Assembly: GCF_017220215.1 (NCBI RefSeq)
Contig: NZ_CP071131.1
Coordinates: 124,001 to 188,000, forward strand
Length of the DNA: 64,000 bases
Direction: 5' to 3'
DNA from: Caballeronia sp. M1242
GTDB lineage: Bacteria > Pseudomonadota > Gammaproteobacteria > Burkholderiales > Burkholderiaceae
The position numbers and the translations under genes were made by a program. How positions within the stretch are numbered: position 1 is the stretch's first letter; each line of letters opens with the position of its first letter. This document shows, in pieces, positions 46,057-54,064 of the stretch. A model generated the notes under the pieces. It did no database searches. It worked only from the letters and a program-made list of their open reading frames with translations, and was not told the DNA's origin.

Positions 46057-46540
46057 TGCCCGCCTCTCGGATGCACGCATGCCATCAGAGGCAGGACATC
46101 CATGCTGATTCGTGGACCGCTCCGCGCATTAACGACCGCGCCGTGGCTTTCGAAAAAATCATAACGCCGTTATGAAAATCGCGCAACGACTGGCAGCCAG
46201 CGAAGCATTCGACGAAATGTGGCCGTCAGCCGAAGCCCGTTCAAGGGAAGCTGCGGCCGCTTGGAGCGACCAACGATCACGAACATCGAGCGATGTCGTG
46301 TTGCGGTGGTACGCGTTGTGGGCTGGCGTAGGCGCGCCTCGTTAAGCTGCGGCCCTTTTCAGAGGCAACCAGGCGATGGAATGGCCGGTTTATGGGGCGC
46401 CGCCGCATGCCGTCCGTCGGGCGACTCATTGCCCCGGTCACGCAGTCAGGCATGCAAAGGCCGCTAGTGGAGTGGCGCTGTCGCTCACGCGACGATGTCG
46501 CGCACGGTGTCGGCCGTCGATGAACCTCGGCTCCGCTTTC
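46057..46540. other. intergenic region with palindrome, no gene
   Basis: This 484-base gap lies between the FMN dehydrogenase gene and the 3' end of the next IclR gene. Frames such as 46219-46467 (plus) give no family-like product. It holds the 17-base palindrome at 46159-46175. Confidence 0.45.
46159..46175. promoter_or_regulatory. 17-base perfect palindrome upstream of the lldD-like operon
   Basis: TCATAACG-C-CGTTATGA is a perfect 8-1-8 inverted repeat 103 bases upstream of the start at 46056. It is the strongest operator candidate for the co-transcribed IclR protein. Confidence 0.6.
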
Positions 46541-47326
46541 TCATCCCTTGCCCAGAGGTGGCCGGCTCGGAAACCCGGCCATGTTGCTGAGCTGAGCGAG
46601 CTCGTTGGCGGCCTCGCGCAGCAGTTCCGAGTACTCGTGGATCTTCTCTGCGGTCAGCCGCTTGCGCGGACCCGCCAGGCTAATGACGCCGACGCAGCGC
46701 GAGCCGCTGACCACCGGTGCCGCGACCGCCGACATTCTGGGCGCAAACACCTCGTCGATCATTGCGTAGCCGCGCACGCGCGCGGCGTGCAGGAAACCGA
46801 ACAATGCCTTCAGCGTCGTCGGCGCGTTAGGGCCGAATTCCTTCGGCTGACCGAAGCCCTGCTTCAAGACCAGCGCGGCCGCTTGTTCATCCGACATCGT
46901 CATGAGCCACGCGTGACCCGTCGACGTGCACGAAAGCCGCGCGGCCTGACCCATGTCGGGATCATAGCGAAAGCCTGTGCGCTGTCCGTCCGCCTTGCCG
47001 ACCCAGATGATGGCGTCGCCATCCACCAGCGACAGCCGCGCCAGTTCGCCGGTCTGCGCCGCGACACGTTCGATGATCGGCTGCGCGATGTCCGCGATAC
47101 CGGTCAGGCTCAGAAACTCGAGGCCGTTCGACGTCATGCGCATCGTGAGGATATAGCGGCTGTTGTCGGCGAACTGACGCACATAGCCGCTCTCGACCAG
47201 TTCGGCGAGCACGCGATGACATGAACTGCGCGGCATGCCTAACGCATCGGCGATCTCCAGCAGTCCCGTGCCTTCGCCTTGCGACGCAAGGAAATCCAGA
47301 ATTCTCAGGCCGTTCTTCAGCGACAT
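46541..47326 (-). CDS. IclR-family regulator of the MHS permease/AroQ-like unit
   Basis: The 261-residue IclR protein starts with M-S-L-K-N-G-L-R-I-L-D-F-L-A, then the HTH with S-S-C-H-R-V-L-A-E-L and the effector domain. An in-frame ATG at 47374 would add 16 residues, but those codons lie over a clear palindrome (47358-47372), so I prefer 47326; neither has a strong ribosome site. It is divergent from the MHS permease gene and probably controls it. Confidence 0.85.
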   Translation of the reverse strand: MSLKNGLRILDFLASQGEGTGLLEIADALGMPRSSCHRVLAELVESGYVRQFADNSRYILTMRMTSNGLEFLSLTGIADIAQPIIERVAAQTGELARLSLVDGDAIIWVGKADGQRTGFRYDPDMGQAARLSCTSTGHAWLMTMSDEQAAALVLKQGFGQPKEFGPNAPTTLKALFGFLHAARVRGYAMIDEVFAPRMSAVAAPVVSGSRCVGVISLAGPRKRLTAEKIHEYSELLREAANELAQLSNMAGFPSRPPLGKG

Positions 47327-47357
47327 GGTTCGTCGGGCTTTCGCGATATGAAACGCG

Positions 47358-47372
47358 GTTCCGGTTCGGAAC
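47358..47372. promoter_or_regulatory. palindromic operator between iclR and the MHS permease gene
   Basis: GTTCCG-gtt-CGGAAC is a perfect 6-3-6 inverted repeat lying 32 bases upstream of the IclR start and 80 bases upstream of the permease start. It is well placed for a regulator acting on both genes. Confidence 0.6.
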
Positions 47373-47451
47373 ATTCAGCGTTGCTCGAGCCAACAATACC
47401 ACTTGCTCGTCCGAGAAACGAACGCCAACATCCAAAATCCAGGAGACATTC

Positions 47452-48795
47452 ATGTCAGTTACCGCTGACCCCAACATGGCCGCGGGCGAACGATCCGCGC
47501 AGGCCCACTTGATGGCGCGTCGCGCAGTGGCGGGCGCGACCGTCGGCACGGCGCTGGAGTGGTTCGATTTCGCGCTATACGGCGTGGTCGCAGCCACGAT
47601 CTTTCCGAAGCTGTTCTTTCCATCGCTCGACCCGACTGCGTCGCTGCTTGCGTCGCTCGCCAGTTTCTGGGCGGGGCTCGCCGCGCGTCCGCTGGGCGCG
47701 GTGATCTGCGGCATGCTCGGCGACCGCTGGGGACGGCGCAACCTCATGCTCGTCACGGTTTCGGTGATGGGCGCGTCGTCGTTCATGATGGGCCTGCTGC
47801 CCACTTATCAGCAGGTCGGCATTCTTGCGCCGACCCTGCTGGTTTCGCTGCGCATCATTCAGGGGTTCGCGCTCGGTGGAGAATCGACCGGCGCGCAACT
47901 GATGGCGGTCGAACACGCGGCCGCGACGAAACGCGGATGGTATTCCGGCCTGCTCGGCATCTGCTCGCCGCTCAGCCAGATTCTGGCGAATTTCTCGCTC
48001 TTCGCGCTGTCCGCCCTGCTTTCGGCCGATGACTTCGAATCGTTCGGATGGCGTATCCCGTTCCTTGCGAGTTTCGTGCTCGTGCTGCTCGGCATCTATA
48101 TCCGCATGAAGGTCAGCGAGACGCCGGCCTTCGAGGCGCTGAAGAAGAAGGGCGAAGGCGCGCGCGCCGCCAATCCGCTCGGCATCGTCTTCAGGTTTCA
48201 CTGGCGGACCGCACTGCGTCTGACACTGTTCTTCTGCGGCCCCGCGGCGCTGTTCTATCTGATCGTGGTCTTTTCGCTGAGCTATCTCACGAAGAACCTC
48301 GGCGTGCCCAAGCAGACCGGCTTCATGCTGCTGATGGTGGCCAATGTCTGCGCCATCGTGGGTGCGCTCGCGGGCGGCTATCTGAGCGACCGGATCGGGC
48401 GTAAGCGCGCGCTGATGATCGGCTCGTTCTGCACGCTCGTCTGCTGTCTGATTTACTTTCCGATCCTCAACCAGCACTCGGTCGCCATGACGATGGCCGT
48501 GATGGGCGCATTTCTCGGCTTCACGCAGTTTCAGAGCGGCATCCAGCCGGTATGGTTCGCCGAATCTTTCCCGACCGAAGCGCGCTACACGGGCTCCGCG
48601 CTGTCGTACTCGGGCGCCAATCTGCTCACCGGCGGGCCCATGCCGATCGTCGCGGTGGCCCTGCTCAATGCCTTTCACGGTTCACCGTGGGCCATCGTCG
48701 CTGTCTGTGGCTCGCTGAACCTGCTCTCCTTCCTCATGATCGCCACGTCGCGGGAAACCAAAGACACGGCCCTCGAACGCAGCGCCACCCATTGA
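47452..48795 (+). CDS. MFS metabolite:H+ symporter (MHS family), likely shikimate/quinate-type
   Basis: This 447-residue, 12-helix permease has the MHS signature G-T-A-L-E-W-F-D-F-A-L-Y-G in helix 1 and the motif G-M-L-G-D-R-W-G-R-R. MHS carriers include ShiA, KgtP and ProP. The 3-dehydroquinate dehydratase-like gene starts 4 bases after its stop, which favours shikimate, quinate or a related cyclitol acid. AGGAGA lies 6 bases before the ATG. Confidence 0.88.
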   Translation: MSVTADPNMAAGERSAQAHLMARRAVAGATVGTALEWFDFALYGVVAATIFPKLFFPSLDPTASLLASLASFWAGLAARPLGAVICGMLGDRWGRRNLMLVTVSVMGASSFMMGLLPTYQQVGILAPTLLVSLRIIQGFALGGESTGAQLMAVEHAAATKRGWYSGLLGICSPLSQILANFSLFALSALLSADDFESFGWRIPFLASFVLVLLGIYIRMKVSETPAFEALKKKGEGARAANPLGIVFRFHWRTALRLTLFFCGPAALFYLIVVFSLSYLTKNLGVPKQTGFMLLMVANVCAIVGALAGGYLSDRIGRKRALMIGSFCTLVCCLIYFPILNQHSVAMTMAVMGAFLGFTQFQSGIQPVWFAESFPTEARYTGSALSYSGANLLTGGPMPIVAVALLNAFHGSPWAIVAVCGSLNLLSFLMIATSRETKDTALERSATH

Positions 48796-48799
48796 AACC

Positions 48800-49246
48800 A
48801 TGACTCGCAAACTCTATATCCTCAACGGCTCCAACCTGAACATGCTGGGGCTGCGGGAACCGCACCTTTACGGCCATACGACTCTGAAGGACATCGAACG
48901 GAACTGTCTCGCGCTTGCCGAGGATCTCAAGTTCGATTGCGTGTTCCGTCAGACCAACAGCGAGAGCCAACTGGTCGACTGGATTCAGGAAGCATTCCTG
49001 CAGGACGCCGCGCTCGTCATCAACCCGGCCGGCTTCTCGTTCGGGCGGATTCCGGTGCTCGACGCAGTCAAGCTGATCCGCCAGCCGGTGGTGGAAGTGC
49101 ATATCACGAACATTCACCGGCGCTCCGAGGAATACCGCCACTCGACAATCTCGGTGGCCGCGACCGCGGTGATCTGCGGGGCGGGCGCGAACGGATACTT
49201 GCTTGCGATTCGCGCTGTCGATGACCTTTGGACCGCACAGAGCTAA
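48800..49246 (+). CDS. aroQ: type II 3-dehydroquinate dehydratase-like protein
   Basis: This 148-residue flavodoxin-like enzyme interconverts 3-dehydroquinate and 3-dehydroshikimate. The active-site residues Arg19, Tyr24, Asn75, His101 and Arg113 are in the expected places. The usual N-P-x-A-Y-T-H-T-S loop is changed to N-P-A-G-F-S-F-G-R, so the substrate-binding His81 is Phe. The gene is coupled to an MHS permease gene under IclR control, so it is a catabolic or specialised copy rather than the housekeeping one. Altered specificity is possible. Confidence 0.85.
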   Translation: MTRKLYILNGSNLNMLGLREPHLYGHTTLKDIERNCLALAEDLKFDCVFRQTNSESQLVDWIQEAFLQDAALVINPAGFSFGRIPVLDAVKLIRQPVVEVHITNIHRRSEEYRHSTISVAATAVICGAGANGYLLAIRAVDDLWTAQS

Positions 49247-49477
49247 TGCTTGAGTGAATCATCGTCGCGGTAAGCGGCCGTTACAGAGGCGAACGAAAGC
49301 ACCGAGATGCCGTCGATCGCCTTGCGCTCGGGCGCTCAACGACGCAGGTCCGAGAACCCTCAGGAAGTATCCCCCACCCTCGCCCCTTCCGATCCACATC
49401 ACGTCTCCCGCCGCAGGAATAGACGCGCCCGCTGCGTCATGCACAATATCGGCATCTAAGAACGCGGAGAATGGCCC

Positions 49478-50443
49478 GTGGGCGTCAACTTCGACCTCAA
49501 CGACTTGCAGGCATTCAGAGCCGTGGTGGAACTGGGCAGCTTTCGAAAGGCAGCCGAGGCGGTGAACATCTCCCAGCCAGCGCTGAGCCGCCGGATCGAC
49601 AAGCTGGAGGAAGCGCTCGGCGTGCGTCTCTTCGAACGCACCACGCGCAGCGTGACGCTCACGACTGTCGGCCGGGCATTTGCGCCGAGCGCGGAGCAGT
49701 TGCTGGACGATCTCGATGTCGCCCTGCTCGGCATCCGCGATGTCTCGTCGAGCCGATTGGGTCATGTCACCATTGCCTGCGTGCCATCCGTGGCCTACTA
49801 CTTCCTGCCAAGCGCGGTTGCGAGCTTCCATCGCCGTTTTCCGCGCATCAGGGTGAAATTGTTCGATGCGAGCGCGAACGAGGTGCTCTCCGCCGTTCTC
49901 AGCGGCGAGGCTGATTTCGGCGTCAGCTTCATGGGAAGCCAGGAGTCCGAGGTCGACTTCAAAGTGCTGCTACAGGAGCAGTTCGTCGCGGCTTGCCGTC
50001 GTGACCACCCGCTCGCGCGCAAGAAACGCGTGACCTGGAACGAGCTCTACGAGCACGACTACGTTTCCGTGGACAAGACGTCAGGCAATCGTCTGTTGCT
50101 CGATCAGGCTCTTTCGGCCGTGTCGCCGCGCGCGCCCAGCGTATGCGAAACGCGTCATGTCACGACCATGCTGGGTCTGGTGGAAGCGGGCCTCGGCGTG
50201 GCCGCCGTACCGTCGATGGCCATGCCGGGACGCAATCATCACATCCTCACGAGTGTGCCGCTGGTGGACCCTGTCGTGAAGCGACGAGTAGGCATCGTGA
50301 GGCGCCGCGGACGCACGCTCACGCCAGCCGCGCAGGAGTTTCATCAAACGATTCTGGATATGAGAGGCGATGTCAGGAACAGCGGCACGTCAACCGACGA
50401 CGTAGCCCGAAAAGCGCGCCCCAGCAGGAAGCCCGCGTCGTGA
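49478..50443 (+). CDS. LysR-family regulator
   Basis: The 321-residue LysR protein has the N-terminal HTH (L-N-D-L-Q-A-F-R-A-V-V-E-L-G-S-F-R-K-A-A) and the substrate-binding co-inducer domain (about 95-300). The start is GTG 49478, with GGAG 9 bases upstream. The stop codon overlaps the GTG start of the DctA-type carrier gene, which is unusual for LysR genes (most are divergent from their target) and suggests a two-gene operon for C4-acid uptake. Confidence 0.88.
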   Translation: MGVNFDLNDLQAFRAVVELGSFRKAAEAVNISQPALSRRIDKLEEALGVRLFERTTRSVTLTTVGRAFAPSAEQLLDDLDVALLGIRDVSSSRLGHVTIACVPSVAYYFLPSAVASFHRRFPRIRVKLFDASANEVLSAVLSGEADFGVSFMGSQESEVDFKVLLQEQFVAACRRDHPLARKKRVTWNELYEHDYVSVDKTSGNRLLLDQALSAVSPRAPSVCETRHVTTMLGLVEAGLGVAAVPSMAMPGRNHHILTSVPLVDPVVKRRVGIVRRRGRTLTPAAQEFHQTILDMRGDVRNSGTSTDDVARKARPSRKPAS

Positions 50444-51750
50444 GGGTGGCGAGAACGCTGCGTCTGCTCTATGTGCAGGTCGTGCTGGGCATGGTGCTCG
50501 GCATGGCGCTCGGGCACTTCTGGCCGCAAGCCGGCTCACATCTCAAGTCTGTCAGCGACGGTTTCGTGGCCCTCGTCAGGATGATGATTACGCCGATCGT
50601 CTTCTGCACGATCGTCTCCGGGATCACCTCTGTCGCGAGCGGCAAGGCAATCGGTCGTGTGATCTTCCGGGCGCTGGGACTCTTCTATTTTCTGACTGCG
50701 GTGGCCCTCGCGCTGGGACTCTTCACGGCCTTTCTGATGCGGCCCGGCGCGGGCATGCATATCGACGCGCGAAGTCTCGATACGACGATTCTCGCGCAGT
50801 ATGTGAAGCAGGCGCATCCGGATGGCTTCGTCGCCTTCGCACTGAACGTTATCCCCGATACCATGTATGGCGCCTTCGACAAGGGCGAGGTGCTGCCGGT
50901 GCTGCTGCTTTCGCTGCTATTCGGCTTCGCGCTGAATCTGCATCCGGCTGCCGGCCGGCCCGTGCTCGCGCTCATCGAGGGCTTCGCCCAGGCGCTATTT
51001 CGCATCCTCGCGATGATCATGCGGCTCTCGCCGCTCGGCGCATTCGGCGCGATGGCTTTCACGGTGGGTCGCTTCGGGATTCATTCGGTCGGCTCCCTCG
51101 GCATGTTGATGGTGTCGTTCTACGTGGCGTGCGTGCTGTTCGTCGCGCTCGTCCTCGCTCCGCTCGCGCGCTTGCACGGCTTCGCGCTGTGGCGGCTCTT
51201 GCGTTATCTGCGCGAGGAGTTGCTCATCGTTCTGGCGACTTCGTCGACGGAACCGGTGTTGCCGCGCCTGCTCGCGAAGCTGGAGATGCTCGGCTGCGAC
51301 AAGGGCGTCGTCGGACTCGTGCTGCCCGCGGGCTATTCGTTCAATCTCGACGGCACCGCGATCTATCTCACGCTGGCATCGATCTTCATCGCGCAGGCGT
51401 GCGACGTGTCGCTCTCGGCGTCGCAGATCGCGATGATGCTCGCGGTCATGCTGCTGACGTCGAAAGGAGCCGCAGGCGTGGCCGGAAGCGGCCTGGTGGC
51501 GCTCGTCGCGACGCTGGCCGTGATGCCGGATCTCCCCCTGGCGGGCGTGGCGCTGTTGGTGGGCATCGACCGCTTCATGTCCGAAGCGCGGGCGCTCACG
51601 AGCGTGGTCAGCAACGCGTGCGCGGTGATCTTCGTTTCGATGTGGGATGGCGCCTGCGATCGCGCGCGTCTTGCGCAAATGCTGCGCGCGCCGGCGCCGG
51701 TAGACGCCGACGGCGCAGAGGACCACGCGAGCAGTACCTCGGGAAGTTGA
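50440..51750 (+). CDS. dctA: dicarboxylate:cation symporter (DctA family)
   Basis: The 436-residue DAACS-family carrier has the hairpin region T-S-S-T-E-P-V-L-P, the N-L-D-G-T-A-I-Y motif and the M-S-E-A-R-A-L-T-S segment with binding-site residues. The start is GTG 50440, overlapping the LysR stop, with AGGAAG upstream; there is no nearby ATG. The likely substrates are C4-dicarboxylates such as succinate, fumarate or malate; orotate or glutamate are alternatives. Confidence 0.87.
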   Translation: MRVARTLRLLYVQVVLGMVLGMALGHFWPQAGSHLKSVSDGFVALVRMMITPIVFCTIVSGITSVASGKAIGRVIFRALGLFYFLTAVALALGLFTAFLMRPGAGMHIDARSLDTTILAQYVKQAHPDGFVAFALNVIPDTMYGAFDKGEVLPVLLLSLLFGFALNLHPAAGRPVLALIEGFAQALFRILAMIMRLSPLGAFGAMAFTVGRFGIHSVGSLGMLMVSFYVACVLFVALVLAPLARLHGFALWRLLRYLREELLIVLATSSTEPVLPRLLAKLEMLGCDKGVVGLVLPAGYSFNLDGTAIYLTLASIFIAQACDVSLSASQIAMMLAVMLLTSKGAAGVAGSGLVALVATLAVMPDLPLAGVALLVGIDRFMSEARALTSVVSNACAVIFVSMWDGACDRARLAQMLRAPAPVDADGAEDHASSTSGS

Positions 51751-51764
51751 CCGCGCAGGCTAGA

Positions 51765-52547
51765 TCAATGCGCGGCGACGCTATCGAGCCCGGTCGATTT
51801 CACATCGGCCTGCACGCCGGGCGATGCCAGATAATCGAGAAGCGCCTTCGCTTCCTTCGGATGCTGCGCGCTCACCGGAATGCCGGCGGCAAAACGCGTG
51901 ACAGACTGCAAAGACTCCGGAATCTTTCCGACGAACGTTGCGCCCTTGACCGGCAGCAACTCGCTCACCTGCTGAAAGCCGATCTCGTAGTCGCCGTTCG
52001 CGACGACCGAAGCCACCGGTATGCGCGGAATCATCTTCGCCTTGGACTTGACCTGATCCTCGATGCCGAGCTTCGTGAACAGTTCCCGCTCGATATACAC
52101 ACCGCTCGCGCTGTCGGAGTAGGCAATCGACTTCGCATGCAGCAGAGTCTGCCGCAGGCCTTCCGGCGAGCTGATGTCGGGCTTCGCCGCGCCGTCGCGC
52201 ACGACCATGCCGATGCGCGAGTCCGCCAGTTCCACGCGCGAACCGGGCACGACCTTGCCCTGCTTGATCAACTCGTCGAGCGCATAACCGACCATGATGA
52301 CGGCGTCGGCCGGCTCGCCACGTTCGAGGCGGTTGGGAATCGCTTCGGGCGATTTGCCCATCGACGGACCCAGCGCGGTGTCGAGCGTGTTGCCCGTCTC
52401 CGACGCGAACCTAGGACCGAGCACCTTGTATGCCGCGGTGAAGCCACCCGAGCTCATGACGTGCAGGTCGGCGGCCTGTACGCTGGACGCAGCAGCCGAG
52501 GCGGCGATGAGCGCCGCCGCGTAGAGTTTCGAAAGCAAATTCTTCAT
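51765..52547 (-). CDS. orphan ModA-like periplasmic binding protein
   Basis: The 260-residue protein has a signal peptide ending at V-Q-A (about residue 25) and a molybdate-binding-protein-like SBP type 2 fold (D-L-H-V-M-S-S-G-G-F start). No ABC permease or ATPase lies nearby. It follows the tricarboxylate MHS permease gene by 50 bases in the same direction, so the two are probably co-transcribed. Such orphan ModA-like proteins may bind carboxylates rather than molybdate; that is inference. Confidence 0.85.
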   Translation of the reverse strand: MKNLLSKLYAAALIAASAAASSVQAADLHVMSSGGFTAAYKVLGPRFASETGNTLDTALGPSMGKSPEAIPNRLERGEPADAVIMVGYALDELIKQGKVVPGSRVELADSRIGMVVRDGAAKPDISSPEGLRQTLLHAKSIAYSDSASGVYIERELFTKLGIEDQVKSKAKMIPRIPVASVVANGDYEIGFQQVSELLPVKGATFVGKIPESLQSVTRFAAGIPVSAQHPKEAKALLDYLASPGVQADVKSTGLDSVAAH

Positions 52548-52597
52548 GATCGAAGTCGTGTAGGGTTCGATAGACGCTCGTCGCGACGAGCGTCGCA

Positions 52598-53896
52598 TCA
52601 GTGCGCCGGCGTCAGCCTTGCTGCGCGCCGGCGATAGAGCGCGAACGTCGCCAGAAGCGCGCAGCCGGCGGCGAAGCTCATCCAGTATCCGGGTGCCGCC
52701 TTGTCGCCGGTCATGTGAATGAGCGCCGTCGAAATCGCGGGCGTGAAGCCGCCGAACACCGCCGTCGCCAGGCTATAAGCAAGCGAGAAGCCCGCCACGC
52801 GCACCTCGACCGGCATCACCTCGGTCAGCGCGACGACCATCGCGCCGTTATACATGCCGTACATGAACGAGAGCCAAAGCAGCACGAGCAGCATGTTGAT
52901 GAAGCTCGGCGCGTGGGCGAGTATCGACAATGCGGGGTATGCGGTCGCGATAGCGAGCAGCGTCATGCCGACGAGCAGCGGCCTGCGGCCGATCTTGTCC
53001 GAGAGCGCCCCGCCGATCGGCAGCCACACGAAGTTCGACACGGCTACGCACAAGGTCACGAGCAGACTGTCCGCGGTGCTCAGGTGCAGGACGGTCTTTC
53101 CGAACGTCGGCGCATACACCGTGATGAGATAGAAGCTCGAGGTCGTCATCGCCACCAGCATCATGCCGGCGATCACGGCGGCCCAGTTCTGCGCCAGCGT
53201 GCGGAACACTTCCTTCATGCTCGGGCGATGCTGGCGTGCCTTGAACTCCTGCGTTTCTTCCAGATTGCGACGCAGCATGAAGATGAACGGCACGATCATG
53301 CAGCCGACGAAGAACGGCACGCGCCATCCCCAGCTCGCGATAGCCGCGGTGTCGAGCGACTGGTTGAGCAAGAAGCCAAGCGCCGCGGCAACGACGATCG
53401 CAACCTGCTGGCTCGCCGACTGCCAGCTCGTGAAGAAGCCCTTGCGGCCAGGCGTGGCCATCTCGGCGAGATAGACCGACACGCCGCCCAGTTCAGCGCC
53501 TGCCGAGAACCCCTGCAGCAAACGTCCGACGAGCACGAGCGCGGGCGCCAGAAGACCGATCGTCGCATAGCCCGGCACGAATGCGATCAGGATGGTGCCG
53601 CTCGCCATGATGGAAAGCGTGACGATCAGGCCCTTGCGGCGGCCGACATCGTCGATGTAAGCGCCGAGCACGATCGCGCCCAGCGGACGCATCAGAAAGC
53701 CGGCGCCGAAGACGGCGAACGTCATCATCAGCGAAGCGAATTCACTCGATGCCGGAAAGAACACGCCGGCGATTTGCGTCGCGTAGAAGCCGAACAGAAA
53801 GAAGTCGAACTGCTCCAGGAAATTGCCGGCCGTTACGCGGAAAACCGCCGCAGCCTTTGAATGTCCCGGCGAAAGGGTCGAAGGTGAGGGATGCAT
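52598..53896 (-). CDS. MHS-family citrate/tricarballylate:H+ symporter
   Basis: This 432-residue, 12-helix permease has [15 protein letters not shown] in helix 1, the typical signature of citrate and tricarballylate carriers (CitA, TcuC). The loop motif reads [12 protein letters not shown]. It lies directly after the ATP-citrate-lyase-like genes in the same direction and has the same palindromic element upstream (53981-54023). It most likely brings in the tricarboxylate that the lyase cleaves. Confidence 0.9.
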   Translation of the reverse strand: MHPSPSTLSPGHSKAAAVFRVTAGNFLEQFDFFLFGFYATQIAGVFFPASSEFASLMMTFAVFGAGFLMRPLGAIVLGAYIDDVGRRKGLIVTLSIMASGTILIAFVPGYATIGLLAPALVLVGRLLQGFSAGAELGGVSVYLAEMATPGRKGFFTSWQSASQQVAIVVAAALGFLLNQSLDTAAIASWGWRVPFFVGCMIVPFIFMLRRNLEETQEFKARQHRPSMKEVFRTLAQNWAAVIAGMMLVAMTTSSFYLITVYAPTFGKTVLHLSTADSLLVTLCVAVSNFVWLPIGGALSDKIGRRPLLVGMTLLAIATAYPALSILAHAPSFINMLLVLLWLSFMYGMYNGAMVVALTEVMPVEVRVAGFSLAYSLATAVFGGFTPAISTALIHMTGDKAAPGYWMSFAAGCALLATFALYRRRAARLTPAH

Positions 53897-53980
53897 CGAT
53901 GTGTCTCCTGAAGTCCCGAAATGTGCGGTCTGTCCGCTCTTGTATTTCGGGGATGATGGCCTGCCGCCATCAAAACGATA

Positions 53981-54023
53981 AGTGCAATGTTTTCAACGAT
54001 TGATGTTCTGCGGTTATCAATCG
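53981..54023. promoter_or_regulatory. 43-base element with 8-11-8 palindrome upstream of the tricarboxylate permease
   Basis: AGTGCAAT (53981-53988) is followed after 8 bases by the perfect inverted repeat CGATTGAT-N11-ATCAATCG (53997-54023). A second copy with the same spacing lies at 58372-58414. Of the 43 positions, 31 are identical, and the outer two bases of the arms differ but change together (CG/CG versus GC/GC). It lies about 85-101 bases upstream of the permease gene. Confidence 0.75.
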
Positions 54024-54064
54024 CCGGAAACGGTCGGCTCGGCCGACCTCCCGGATGTCAGCGC

